Under the pieces are notes generated by a model. That model did not search any database, was not told the origin of the DNA, and saw only the letters and a program-made list of their open reading frames with translations. Shown here piece by piece: positions 35,011 through 47,900 of a stretch of 64,000 nt of DNA; position 1 is the stretch's first letter; every line of letters starts with the position of its first letter. The stretch is taken from contig NC_083600.1 of NCBI RefSeq assembly GCF_020882245.1, forward strand, positions 47,091,019 through 47,155,018, given 5' to 3'. Made by a program: the position numbers and the translations under genes. Source of the stretch: Rhopalosiphum padi (Eukaryota > Arthropoda > Insecta > Hemiptera > Aphididae).

Positions 35011-35829
35011 AGTAGTATAATAATTCTACCCATAGTCAATAAATACGATTTAACAAATAACAATGACTACGTCAATATCCGATTCTATAGCTATATTGCA
35101 GTTGTGTAAAATCAAGTGGTTATTGAACACCTTCTTTTAATAAAATTTAAAATAATTTTTTATATATTTTTTATGGGAGCAATACTCTTAATGTGTAACC
35201 CTCATTTAACCTAATTCAGAAATCTTATGTTTAGTCGTCAACACCTACGTATAAGACAGGCCAAATATATAAAACAATCACTGTATATAATAAAACATCG
35301 GGAATGTTTTAATTGTGAATAGTCCAAAGCACGAACTAGATACAATTTTTATCAAAATCTGCTCTCGAAGCTTTTTATTAAGAATGATAATTGATCGTTT
35401 AGGCATACACTATAAAAATACACACACATACACTATTGTTTCTCTCCAAATTTATAAAAAGGGAAAATATATATCACTATGTGATAAAATACGTCTTTTC
35501 CAGTTGATCATTAGGTGTGTTACATAATTACATTATCATTCGATTATATTTAATTGACTACGAAAAACAATTCTGACAGAAGACTGTCTGTCTGTCTAAT
35601 AGTGTTATAAACTTAAATCAATAAGTATATTATTTAATATTATGTTTTTTTATATTGCAATTAGGTAAAGTTTATTCATTTAAATTATTTATAAATGCAA
35701 TAGGTTGAATATATTTTTGACGAAAACTTGTATTGGAAGATATAATTGTACAGTGCACAGTGTTGAGTTAAAAATCATATTTTTTTATTTAAGTATTAAA
35801 AAATATGTATATTTTTTTTTGTTACTTTA

Positions 35830-36070
35830 AAACATGGCGTTATTGAGAGTATAAAAATTGGCGTCAGTACGCAGTCAACTTATTAACCTATTTTATATTT
35901 TGCTTTGATTAATATAACTATTAAACTATTAACCGTACTATTGTTTAAACACGTGTTAAAAACAGAAATTTAAGTACGTACGATATGTGGCTAACCGATC
36001 GACTTACGGGTTTTCGCGCTGAGAGCTAAAAATTCTACACTGGATTTGGTCAACTAAATTTCCAACAACC
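35830..36070 (-). repeat. R2 flank repeat, inverted
   Basis: Reverse complement of 7780-7990 and neighbouring R2 sequence (atatgtggctaaccgatcga). Confidence 0.5.
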
Positions 36071-36234
36071 TTCTCTTACACTATGATTTTTTGGAACTTG
36101 ATTCTCTGTGATAAATTTTTCTTTGTTATAAATTCAGACCTGAAACAATTTTTACTGATTACTTACTAATTACTAATTTTATTTTATTTGGTAAATAAAA
36201 AGGTGATAATGGACGCACCTACAATAAAGTTTTT

Positions 36235-36423
36235 CTAAAATTCCATCCTTACACCGAGTCTATATAGATCGTACTCTGTTTTTTCTAACACTACTCCGAT
36301 GAGATTAGGATGATCTGTTTTGCCTTTGTCAACATCTGGAATGCGGATTACCACGTTGACACAGTCGCACTGGCGATGGCGAATTCGCGAAACACGGCAT
36401 CGCCGACGATGTACGCTGATATC
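36235..36423 (-). pseudogene. C-terminal fragment of an integrase-type transposon protein
   Basis: A 62-codon minus-strand frame ending TAG. It contains QCDCVNVVIRIPDVDKGK, TDHPNLIGVVLEKTE and YDLYRLGVRMEF. The pattern of V-I-x-I-P-x-V-D-x-G then D-x(2)-N-L-I-G-V-V-L-E then Y-x-L-G is known to me from the tail of integrase-bearing proteins annotated as KRAB-A domain-containing 2-like or SCAN domain-containing 3-like in arthropods. These are domesticated or transposon-derived, Ginger/Gypsy-type integrases. Only the tail remains, with no catalytic domain. The region is GC-richer than its surroundings. Confidence 0.5.
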
Positions 36424-36616
36424 TATATCAATAACGTATTATTATTAACATTATTGTAGGTTTAATTTGTCGAAGTTATCGTATCTGAGTGATGGACGAC
36501 TAGTTAATGTTATCTTAATTGATTTGATAATCGGCGGGTCGAATTATCGTGCAGTATTTAAAAATATAAAGTCTGTGGTCGAGTGTGTTTTATGTAGTAT
36601 ATGAGTTCGAATATAT

Positions 36617-36760
36617 GCGTTTTAGTTAAAACTAGTTTTTACTGACTTATTTAAACCTGCGGTTAATTATAGTTTTAACTAGTTAAAACCAGAAGTGACT
36701 AAAGGGATTTGTGAAAACTAGTATTGACTAGTTAAAACTAATTTCGACGGATTTCGGGTT
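36617..36760. repeat. Cluster of AGTTAAAACTAG-type palindromic motifs
   Basis: ttagttaaaactagttttta, ttttaactagttaaaacca, gtgaaaactagtattgacta and gttaaaactaatttcgac occur within about 140 bp, giving repeated imperfect palindromes on an AACTAGTT core. No gene is seen here. It could be a binding-site cluster or the subterminal repeats of an element. Confidence 0.5.
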
Positions 36761-37209
36761 TTAACTGTAACGTATATATTTTGAATACACCTACTTATAG
36801 TTCTCTGTACTGTCAATCTAACTTAATATGTAATGTCAATATACAATATAACTTGACAAGTTCATTTTTTTTCTTTTATTTCTCTAAAATATACAATACA
36901 AATGTTAACTCTATTCCATAACAAGTTTAAGGATAATTGAGTAAATATATTCTTTATCTAAAAGTTTATTTACGGTTTTAACGGGATTTCAGTTAAGTCA
37001 GCAATTTCGAATTCGGGGTTACATTTGGTTACAAAATGTTGTGCAATTTTAGTGTAAAAAATCTCAACTTGGGGTGCTGGAGTGACGGATCTGATAGAAC
37101 AATATTATAGTTAAAAATGACATTTTCAAATTTTTAGAAATATAGATGTGTTAGTACTTCTTTTACATGAGATCTCCAATAAACTTTTTATTTATCTAAT
37201 AAAAATATG

Positions 37210-37520
37210 TACGTTTTTTTAATATATTGAAATAAATATGACGTTATTAAGAGTATAAATGAATTGGCGTCATTATACATAAAATGTGTTAACCCAGTTT
37301 GCGGTATATTTTTGTTAAATATAACCATGTAATTGTTTACACATGTGTTAAAAAAATATAGGTTAGGTAGCTAACCGATTGACTTACGATTTTCTCTATG
37401 AGAGCTCAAAATTATACAACTGAAATCCGTCAACGAAATATCCAATAAATACCTCGCCTACACCAACAAAACTTAACCAACCGTTTATCTGAAATGATTC
37501 AAGACAGATGACGGTCCAAT
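37210..37520 (-). repeat. R2 flank repeat, inverted, second copy
   Basis: Reverse complement of about 6280-6620 (atgacggtccaatacaccgcc here, gtgtattcgatttattggac there; acacatgtgttaaaaa, ttggcgtcattatac). Confidence 0.5.
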
Positions 37521-40430
37521 ACACCGCCATTTAGCACAGAAAACTATTTTCATATTGTTGGGTGATAAAATATTATTCAAAGTTTTAAATCTACCAAATA
37601 AAGTCTTTAAATTTTTAATCTTCGAGTCAATGTGAAAATTCCATTTCAAAACTTATCGATCGTAATATCCAGATACTTCACTAATTCTGTACCTCTTACA
37701 CTTATATACATAATTAAAATTACAAGTAACCATCAGATGTATATCTCTAGAGTCTAGACATGTGTCATTGTGTATTTCAATATGTTCGCATAAACCAATC
37801 TTGAATAAATGACATCATTTTTTATTACTTTACTCATTAAATTAAATTAATTTAAATCATGAATTAGAACCGTAATGTCATCGGTTAAATACTAAACCTA
37901 AGGTCATTTATGTATACAATAAACAACAAAAGTACTAATAAGACTGTACCTAGAAGAACACCAGAATATAAACTATTAAAGTTACTAAGTACATAATTAA
38001 TACGAACATGTTGGTTACGATTTTCTGGATATTTTTTAATTATTTTTTTTTCGACCCATTGAATGCCATATTTATATATTTTTAATATATTTAATTAGCA
38101 AATTAGTCATTAAAATGTGAAAACCATAAAACTTTACCTCAATATTTTTATATATTTTTTAAATAGAAGTTTTTGTCATTCAATCAAAATTCAAATGATT
38201 TTAAAATTATTTTTCTCTATTTTAAAAATAAATAATTACTAAGTTGATATTTTAAATAAGTTTAAACATAACTAACCTAACCTAAGAGTCAGTTAAAAAA
38301 TTATATTTCAAAAAAATACAGCATAATATTATGGTAATATTTTATAGATCTGGTAACTTTAATGCTAGGTAATCGAAACCATAATAAAGAATAAATGCAC
38401 CACTTATTGAAATTTTTTTTATATTATTGTTCAATATGTGCACTATATACATTTAATTTTAATAGTATTCAGTTTATACTATAATAAAATTGTTTCATAA
38501 ATATATTAAAAATCATTTATTTACTACGTTTTAATAATTTATTTGTGTGAAATAATGCATGCAATTTTAGTATATAATTAAGAAACAATAGTTAATCATT
38601 TTGATTTAGGGGACCTTGACAGTTTTACATTAAATTTAGGGGTGTCCAAGACAAAAAAGTTTGACAAGCACTGGTTTAGGGGGAGGTAGTTATTGGAATT
38701 TTCGTTGAAAGATTTCCGTTGTATAATTTTGAGAAGTGTATATAATTTTGTCATCAACAAATTCGGCTACTGAAGTTTACGGAGTAGTTGATTGATCAGC
38801 TATAGGAAAGGATATGAAACAGCTACTTCGGTTTTTTTTTCGAGAGACTTGATAAACTGTTGGTATTGTAATGTGGTTATTTTGTGTTTAGAAGGGCAAT
38901 ACATTGCTGCTATAGAGATTGATATATAGTTTGTTTTGAGTGTAATTATTACTGCCTGTAAAACATCTTCATTTATAATAGGACAGGTGTTGAATTGTAA
39001 GGAGGATTTGATGAAAATCGCAGATGTGAACCCACATGTTCCGTGTTGTCGGGGTGTATCCAGGAATAGAGAAATTAGTGTTTGGTGTGAAATGAGTTTC
39101 AGTGATTAAGGCTATGTCAATTCTTTTTTCGTAGAGTACTGTGTTAAGAGTTCGTTTTTATGGTTTATAAAGCCATTTGCATTTCATAAAAAGATAAGTA
39201 AAGACTGAGAAGTAAATGAATTATTTAACATTGTTAGATAATGCGATCGAAGACTGTTATGAGAAGAGTTATTTGCGGATTTATAATAGCTTGAAAATAT
39301 TGTTGATAAAGGTCGTTAAAAGACAAGTTTTGTTTATATATATTTAATATTATTATATTTTAAATAATACTTTACAGTTAAGCAAATGACTGTTATTAAT
39401 TTTATTGCTGAGTTCGCTTATGTTGATGGTTAGTGTCAAACTAGTGCCGTATCTAAAATATTTAATATATATTAAGTAATAGCTCGAATGTGTAAAAAGT
39501 GTTGAGTATATATTAGGATGATCCAATTATACAATTTAATATTTTATTTCTACTTATAAACTACCTATTAGATACATTTTCAATATCTAATGGATATATA
39601 CAATATATAGTAAATGTATGAAACTATACTAACTATATACTATATATATTATTTATTCAATTAATTAATAATCAATATTACATACCTGTTTCTTGGATCT
39701 TTCCATATTTACAAACTTGAATGATATGACGAGTAGGTAAAAAACAGATTATAATATTATTATGTAGGTGTTTAAGCTGAACACAATAATCGTACACTAC
39801 AGTAAAAATTACACATTAATTAAAAAAATTATAGTGTTTAAGACGAAAAACACAGAATGTCAAGGTACAGTTGTTTGTTCGTTTGTACAGAATACTAATT
39901 ACTAAAAATTAAAATCACTAGGTATATAAAATTAACTTTAAAAATGAACACTTTATTCGCCTGCAGACGTCAAATACTCTAGTAGTTTGTGAAATAACAT
40001 CGATATTGTCGTAGTCGTATGATGTATATTCGTGTACAGAAAGATTATATTATGGGTTAAACGTCATAATAATAACGTTAATATTATTGATATTATCACA
40101 TCGGGATATTTTATTTAATCTATTTTTAGATTATTTACAATAATATTATGCGAGTTCTATGTGACCGCTCTGCGATATTGGGAATTAAGATGTTGTTTAT
40201 TTATAAATCATTTTAAAATCGGAAACCAATATCTCTATAATATTATAGTTTATAATATCTCTGAGACATCACAATCACAACAATACACTCGAGGAGATGT
40301 TGATTTTGTGAAGTATTTTGTTATAATTTTACAATATCCTATTGACGTATAAGATATGTACACCGTAGACGTTAGCTTTGAGATCATAGACCGATGTCTA
40401 TGAGATATCATTGTCAACACATTGCACATA
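37520..40430. other. Intergenic, no supported gene
   Basis: AT-rich. 38385-38455 is an inverted match to 15185-15290, and 38690-38740 matches a piece of the R2 repeat. A good donor (gtatgt) follows a short ATG frame, MERSKKQ, at about 39690-39712 (-) but has no paralogous support. Confidence 0.35.
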
Positions 40431-43400
40431 GGACAGTGTATATTATATTTTGTATTAGTCATATTGCAATGGGTTTATTGTATAATAGGTATTTACCTAG
40501 TGTGTAACGAATGTTTCAATAGGTAAACGATTTACTTATTACACAAATTCATAATAATTATGAATAGTAAAAAAAATATATTAAGTATAAGATTAAATCT
40601 TGTTTGTAAATACTTTATATATAAATTTGTTTTATACTTCAATATTCTTCCTGTCTTATCTTTTATTATTTAAGTATAATTGATTTATTTGTATAAAATT
40701 AATTTGAATAGTCTGATAAAGGTTATTAATATATTTATCATAAAATTGCAAAATCGCCTTTAAAATAATAGCTGTTGCTTCCTCCACAAGCCTAAGATTT
40801 TGGAAACAATCATTTAAATATGTTTTTACTTGTATAATGCATGTATTATTTTTAATTACAATTAAGTTAATATTATTATTATTATTATAAAGAACAAAGG
40901 GCCCGTTAATATTTTGTATAAGATTTTTTCATTTATTTTTATAATGAATAAATACCATTTTTACCTACCCGGGAATAGTAAATTACATTTTATTGAATTA
41001 AATTAAATAAAAAAATAAGAATACCTAATGTTAATTTACGTTATTTACGTACTTAAATTGTGCACGGATAAAATTTTTACATTAGTGATACTTATCACTA
41101 TATCAAAAACTTCACCAGACTATAATAATTAATATTATTATCAGTATTATTATTTAGGTACTTTAAAAAATTTTTAGGCCAATTATAATTTAAATACAAC
41201 ATATATAAACTTTATTCAGATAATTCTATATTTGATTTAGGGTAAGCGGTAAGCGGTAACTGTGGATAAACAGGTTGTAAATCAAAATTAATGAAACTAA
41301 ATCTATTTACGTAACTTCTTCACTTAGAAATCTCGATTTACCATCTGTTACGTTAAATAATCCAAAAATTTCAACGACAAACGAAGTAGGGACAATACTT
41401 AAAATTAACTTAACAACTATTGAAGTCTGGGTCTGGTGATGGTCTGCTGAAGATGTATACAGACTACTGAACTAAACGATCTGGGCTGCCTCTTACACGA
41501 CAAATTAGTTGTTGGTGGACTTACGCTTTGGCACTCTCTCGGTGGTGATGCGGACTCGAGGATAGTGGATAGTGACTCACAGACACACAGTAACCAGGAG
41601 ACGCTGGATATGTTGATCAAATAAAATGAGGTGATATAAAATAGCAATGACTAACGATACGGATATTGGTAGCCTTATATTATTTTATTTTGCCCTCACA
41701 ATGAATAGAGAATATAGTATTATTAGTAAGAATCACTAATTTATAATAATAATAATTTAAAAATGATATGCACTCAATGCGACTTCAATAAAAAGTATAA
41801 AAATAACAAAACGCTGCCATAGCTGGAACAAAGATTTTCGCACGTACGACAGAAATAATAATAATAATAAGGGCGTTGGCCGTAGAATAACAACAAAAAC
41901 AAAGATAGTAAAACATAACGATAATATAAAAATAAGGCAAAAGGCTGACCAATAATTGATTATATAAAATAAGAACAAAGAGAATAATTAATATACATTG
42001 TTTTATTATAGTAATAAAAAAATTAAACAAAAAGGACTGAGTGGTGTGCGTGGAAGACGAGAGAGGAGATTAGGGAAGGTGCCGTCGCCCGGCGATTAAA
42101 CGACAGCGATAGTGCATTATTGACGCTGCACGCTGCACCAACATCAACTATTAATACAATATTAGGGTTAGGTGACAAACAATAATATGCATAAAGACCT
42201 AAAAATTCCTACACTAAATCAATTAGAAAAATAATATTTCTTCAGTTTCACAACTTAAATTCTAACGTTAACTCATTAAGGTTAGTCTGTAGCAATAGCT
42301 TAACTTGTAGTTAAATATGATTCAATTTTAAAATACAATATTAAAAATATGATTAAAAAAATAAAAAACTAAATTTAAAAGTTCTAGACGAGGTAGTTTG
42401 ATTATTTCTATGTCAAATTCAACTATTAATAAAATTATTAAGAGATTCAGTACTCTATTCCCAACGAAACTATTAGTAAATTGTCTCTAGCATTGAATTC
42501 CACTCAATATATTATAGTAACTGATCAATTAGTATTTATATGCCCGTTTTGTGTACCAAGGAAATGCTAATTAACGATTATTAACTACGCTTTTCAAAGT
42601 TAAATTTCTAAAGATTTTAGTTTCTCTTGGTAAATTTACTATTCTTACTATTTTCGTTAATATTATAATTATTTTACTCTAGGCGAACATAAAAATGTAT
42701 AACTGAGATATGAGTGTTGTACTTAGGAGACTGGTACATATTTTTAGTTTATATTTAGTTATTTAGTTATATATCTACTATATCGAAATCGCTTAAATCA
42801 GATGTATGATATTTTTAAGATAGTTAAATATAATAACCGAATATGTAATCAAAGAATATCAATTTATTTTTACTTTTTTACTATACAACTGTAGAATCTT
42901 AGGAAATCAACTTTTTCTTTGTAAAATTGTACAATTTTGATTGAATATTTGTTGTAATTTGGTACAAGTACAAGTTTTTATAACAAACTAAAACATTTTA
43001 ATATTTCATAAATAATCTACATATTTTGAATTTGCCAAAAAATTTTTTGTTATTTTCCGGTAAAATTATTTAGCATCCCATGCCTTTATTTTACCAGTCT
43101 GTGCCTGGTTGGGTTTCCTTACTAGTTTTAAGGCCATCATATACATATCTAAAATTAAATATACAGATTAACACACTCACGACTATGAGATACTTCATCA
43201 GTATCTGACAGTACAACTATATTTTGTATAAGTATTATTAAGTTATTTATAATTAAAACAATGAACCAATTTTTTTTTTTTTTAAAGATTTTGTTGAAAA
43301 AAAAATATCTCTCGTTTTTTATTACATTTAATTAAAGAAAATAGAAATATAACATACATTTAAATGTACATAAATATATTTTATTGTTTTTTGCATTTTA

Positions 43401-43620
43401 TTTACAAAAATGATTCTTAATTAGGTAATGTATTTTAATGAAACACTTAATTTTTGCTTGATTGTAAACATGTAATATTTAAAATTCGTATACAAAATAA
43501 TATAGATATAAATACTAAATAGAACATAAATTAAAATTAATAATTTAAAACAAAAAGTAACAGAAATCTTGACTATATCATAAATAAAATTATTTCTTAT
43601 AAATAAAATTGCATTGATAC
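40430..43620. repeat. Copy-D 3' flank
   Basis: Matches 14.2-16.84 kb. It is interrupted by a D-specific stretch (about 41.27-42.18 kb) that carries the open segment at 41451-41624 and a GC-rich patch at 42035-42140. Confidence 0.5.
41451..41624 (+). CDS. Coding-like open segment, unknown protein
   Basis: A 57-codon plus-strand frame ending TAA: QTTELNDLGCLLHDKL, VVGGLTLWHSLGGD, ADSRIVDSDSQTHSN, QETLDMLIK. Codon use is GC-richer than its surroundings. An AG at atgtatacag before ACTACTGAA could be an acceptor. The minus strand (41417-41647) is also open, so the coding strand is not certain. The segment is absent from copy B. No family is recognised. Confidence 0.3.
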   Translation, partial: RCIQTTELNDLGCLLHDKLVVGGLTLWHSLGGDADSRIVDSDSQTHSNQETLDMLIK

Positions 43621-43629
43621 CCGAAATAT

Positions 43630-44226
43630 TCATGTTTTTTTCATCTCCGCAATAACATTATTAAAAATTGTTGAATAAAATATTTTATCAGCATTACCTT
43701 TATTTGAACTTTTTTGAACACAGTATCTGTTTAGCGGGCCTATATCAATGCTTCTAGAAGACCCTAGAAAATTAATTTGGATTAGATTAGAAACTAATCA
43801 TTAGTTGAATGCAATAATATCTTAAGAATCGCTTATATACAAATAATATGAAGGTTATATGTTATATCTCAAACCCTGTATTAAATTTATTCAATACTTA
43901 ATTCAAGCAATGATTCCAGTAGCATCGATCACTACATTGATCCGAAACCAATACTGATTCAAATTATTTTATATACTTAATTATAACTTGATTAATATAA
44001 ACACAACGTATAACTACAGAACCTAGTTATTATTTTTCACAAGTCATACGATCACTATATATATTACATATATTATATGTAATATTTTGGTATTTAGAGA
44101 TGATATTATTGGTATAAAATAATTCAAACCTGAAGTTTGAGTTGTTTGTGTCTGGATAGAAGAACGGTAACTAACTGCAATAGCTGTAAAAAATAAACTA
44201 TAATATAATAAATATCTAATTTTCAT
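43630..44226 (-). CDS. Gene 2, copy D: small secreted peptide, two exons
   Basis: Exon 1 (44226-44130, 97 nt) codes MKIRYLLYYSLFFTAIAV, a signal-peptide-like start, then SYRSSIQTQTTQTS. It ends phase 1 at donor gtttga. Exon 2 (43763-43630, 134 nt) follows acceptor attttctag in the matching phase and codes SSRSIDIGPLNRYCV, QKSSNKGNADKIFYST, IFNNVIAEMKKT, then TGA. The product is a 76-residue predicted secreted peptide of unknown function. The second exon is paralogous to B 16846-16973, sharing RYCV, the spacing, I(F/Y)Y and IF-x(2)-VI. The intron is 366 nt. The gene lies just downstream of gene 1 on the same strand and uses the same phase-1 rule, so the two may belong to one effector-like family. 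Confidence 0.62.
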
Positions 44227-44299
44227 AATATTTGTATTAATTATATACTTATATGTGATACAACATATAAAATGGTTACGATAAAAATACAAACAACCT

Positions 44300-44900
44300 A
44301 CTGTAATACTCTTAGTATAATATATATTTAAATAGCAATATTAAATAGGGTGGACATGAGTGTATCACTCTGCTATAGAGAGTTGGTCACTATAATAGAT
44401 ATGTTAAATTATGCAATTACTACAGGTATCCTTGTATACGAAAAAAAATTCTGAATGGATATGATTTTTCTGTCTATGTAATATTATATTATTACCTACA
44501 TTTAAATGATAATATATATTTCTTTTTGATACAAGTAATTCATTTTTCTCATTTACTGGGGAAACTTTTAAGTTTCTACAACCTATATTTTTTGAAAAAT
44601 AACAAATATTTTAAACGGTTTTATGATATTTCGTTATTTTATGTGATTTCATACGCTCATAAAATTTCTTCTCTGTATTGACGTTGGAGGTTTTTTACAG
44701 TTATTTGAAGGAAAATTTATGAAGAACCTTGTATTGGGTTTTTCAACCTTAAGTATCAATCACTAACACTTTATAAATTTTCAACTTCAAATTTCCTTGA
44801 AAATTGTTGCGTTTTTGACATATTTAGTTGTATTAAAATTATTCAAATGCACATCATTTAATAGATTTTTAAATTATAAAACGCACTTCAATAAATAGTT
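44300..44900. other. D-specific stretch, no gene seen
   Basis: It replaces the sequence that in A and B holds the last exon of gene 1. It has weak inverted similarity to 18.03-18.10 kb. No terminal exon for gene 1-D was found here. Confidence 0.35.
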
Positions 44901-44956
44901 AAAATTATAATTATTAAATATAATTTTATGCACAATTAAAATAAAAACAAACGTAC

Positions 44957-47900
44957 AGTTTACTGCCAGCTCTAAAAAAAAAAAAAAAATTATAAAGTGT
45001 AATTCTGACGTAAATCAAGTATAAAATATAAAAAAAATACACACACACGTTTTTAAAATTTTCTGTTATAATACTACTTGTGAAGATTCGACAAGTATTG
45101 TTGATGTGAATATGTCAACCGGGTTAATGGTAATAACAATTATATATCTCAATTTCTAATTTTGAATGATTATATATACGAATTAATATCAATAAGTATT
45201 TATAACCTTAAAAGGATAGCGATCTATATAAAAGTTATGTTAAAAAAATGTCATGGATTGAGCCACAATGTTTCACATATTAAATTTCATAAATATATAT
45301 TTAAATATAATGCACTTACTTACAAATTCTAGAAATAAAGTCATAAACATAATAATTAATATAGTATTATTATATGTTATACTTAATGATACTTCTTCTC
45401 AATATAATAAGTATAGTGAATACTTAATATTTGTTTATACAAATATATTAATATGCCGAAAAGTTTAAAGATAAACCTATAACGTTTGTGAGACATGTAA
45501 AATGGTAAAATTATCTATTTATTAATATTTATTACAATATTTATTTATTAAATTAAATGGTTAAACATTGGCAATCCTCATCATTTTTTCATGTGGTTCC
45601 CGAGTAGCATAGTTTATGTTATATATTGAAACTTGAAATGGATAATTGTCATGAGAAGAAAAGTAGTGAAGGAGACTTGGAGAGTCCATTTTAACCGAAA
45701 TTAACGTACCAAAAAAACCTAAATTTTCGGTCGAGCGACAAATAAACTAATATTTTAATAAGATGATTCACTCTGGAGGTGTAACAATGTTGCGATTAAA
45801 AATGGTAAAAATAATATTCACTTATATATTAATATAATTTTTTTTTTTTTTGTATCACCATGTCCAGGAGTAGGCCCGAAGAGTGAAGACCTAGTTAAGA
45901 AAACTATTTGGCAAAATTTCTAGTCAGGCATACGTAGGTTTCTGCAACGGCTGGTGCAGGGGCTCGCCCCTTAAACAGTCACCAGCTCAGAAAGAGATGC
46001 CACCCGTGTTCGGAATTTGAACTGGTGACGTAGCACGTTCGGCCACTTTGTCGCCCTCTTATACGATGTTAATCCGTAAGTTTAAAATAAAAAATGCAAT
46101 CTTAATTTAAATTGTTTATTATAAAATAAAACTAATAACGTACTTATTTCATCTAAAATAATATTAAAAAAGTAATACAATTTGTTACAAAATATGTATA
46201 ATTGCCCTAATATATGCTAAATTATTGTGTTTAAAATTAAACCGAAATCTATCAATAATAATACAACTTATGAATCATCAAAATTTCGTAATGTTATGAA
46301 ATTCCGTAGGAAAGCTACTTAAACTTTATAATATATTCTTTTAAAGTAAATACACAAATATCAATTAGTTATCAAAAAGTTCTCGAGTAGAAATATTTGG
46401 TTGTTAAATTATTATTTTCAATCAGTTAGAAATTTTTTAACCAGCATTAAAAGTATATGTTTGATACTGTCTCTCAATATTATAAATATGGCGAATACTT
46501 AATATTGTTTTTATACAAATAGATTAATATGCCGACATTTTTAAAGATTAACCAATAACGTTTGTGAGACACTATTGCCATTTAAATTCTGAGTGAAGCG
46601 GTAAAAGTATCTATTTATTAATATTTATTATAATATTAAAAGAAAGAGTTAAATACATAAACATTGGCAATCCTCATCATTCTTTCATTTGGTTCATGAG
46701 TAGCATAGTTTATGCTATATATTGAAATCTAAAATTGATAATTATCACGAGAAGAAAAGTATAGAACTTTTAAATGTATCTAGCAAAGGAGGTTTGGAGA
46801 GTCCGTTTTACCCGGAACTAACGTATCAAGAAAACTTAAATTTGTGGTCGAGTGACAAAAATACTAACAGTTTAACAAGATGTTTCACTCTAGGCGTATT
46901 ATAACTATATGTCACGATTGAAAATGGTAAAAATTATATTCACTCATAGATTATTATATTTTTTTTTTTAGTATAACTATGTCCGGGAGTAGGCCCGATA
47001 GGGTGAAGACCTAGTTCGGAGATCTATTTGGCAGAATTTCTAGTTGGGCATACGTAGGATTATGCCACGTCTGGCGGAGGGGCTAACCACTTAAACAGTC
47101 GCTAGCTCAGATACCATCCGTGTCCGGAATTTGAACCGGCGACGATACGTATTAGAACTGACGACGTAGCACGCTCGGACACTTCGTCGTCCTTTTATAC
47201 GATGTCACATCCATAAGTTTAAAATTAAAGTTGCAATTTTAATTTTAATTGTTTATTAAAAAATAAAACTAATTACGTACTTGTATATTCTGCAATAATA
47301 TAAAAAAAAGTAATACAATTTATTTCAAAATATGTATAATTGCCCTACTATATGGTCAATTATTGTGTTGAAAATTAACGTATAAAAATCGAAGTCTATC
47401 AATAATAATACAACTTACGAACCATCAAAATTTCGTAATATTATGAAATTCCGTAGGAAAGTTACTATAACTTTAAACTTTAAAATATATTCTTTTAATG
47501 TAAATATACAAATATCAATTAGTTATCAAAAAGTTCTAGAGCAGAAATATTTGGTTGTTAAATTATTATTTTCAATCAGAACATTTTTAACCAGCATTAA
47601 AGGTATATGTTTCAAGAGAAATGTGCAAATTTTTTATTGCAAAAATTAATAATATTGAATCATTAAATAACTAATAACTATTAATATATTACACAATGAA
47701 TATAAGTAATTATTTATTGGTAATCTCTGCTTTATCTAACCATGTATATATTGTATATTATATAGAACCTATTAGCTTTAATATTGTAATTTCGAATCAA
47801 ACAGTTCTAGTTATAACAATTAAAAAATAACGGTATTTATCAACCATAACTTGGTGAACTAATTAAATAATATCAATTTAAAAATATAATAATTACTCGT

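Larger units (their letters stand above)
45400..47600. repeat. Tandem duplication of about 1.07 kb inside gene 1-D
   Basis: 45.40-46.46 kb and 46.47-47.6 kb are two copies of what is single in B (about 19.45-20.6 kb). Markers in both are cattggcaatcctcatcat, the SINE, the 9-nt exon (46144 and 47281) and the 40-nt candidate exon. The unit boundary lies near 46465. Confidence 0.7.

Noticed and set aside
39690..39713. Minus-strand MERSKKQ followed by a strong gtatgt donor
   Set aside because: No paralogous copy, no clear acceptor or downstream exon, and a different phase from the other genes.
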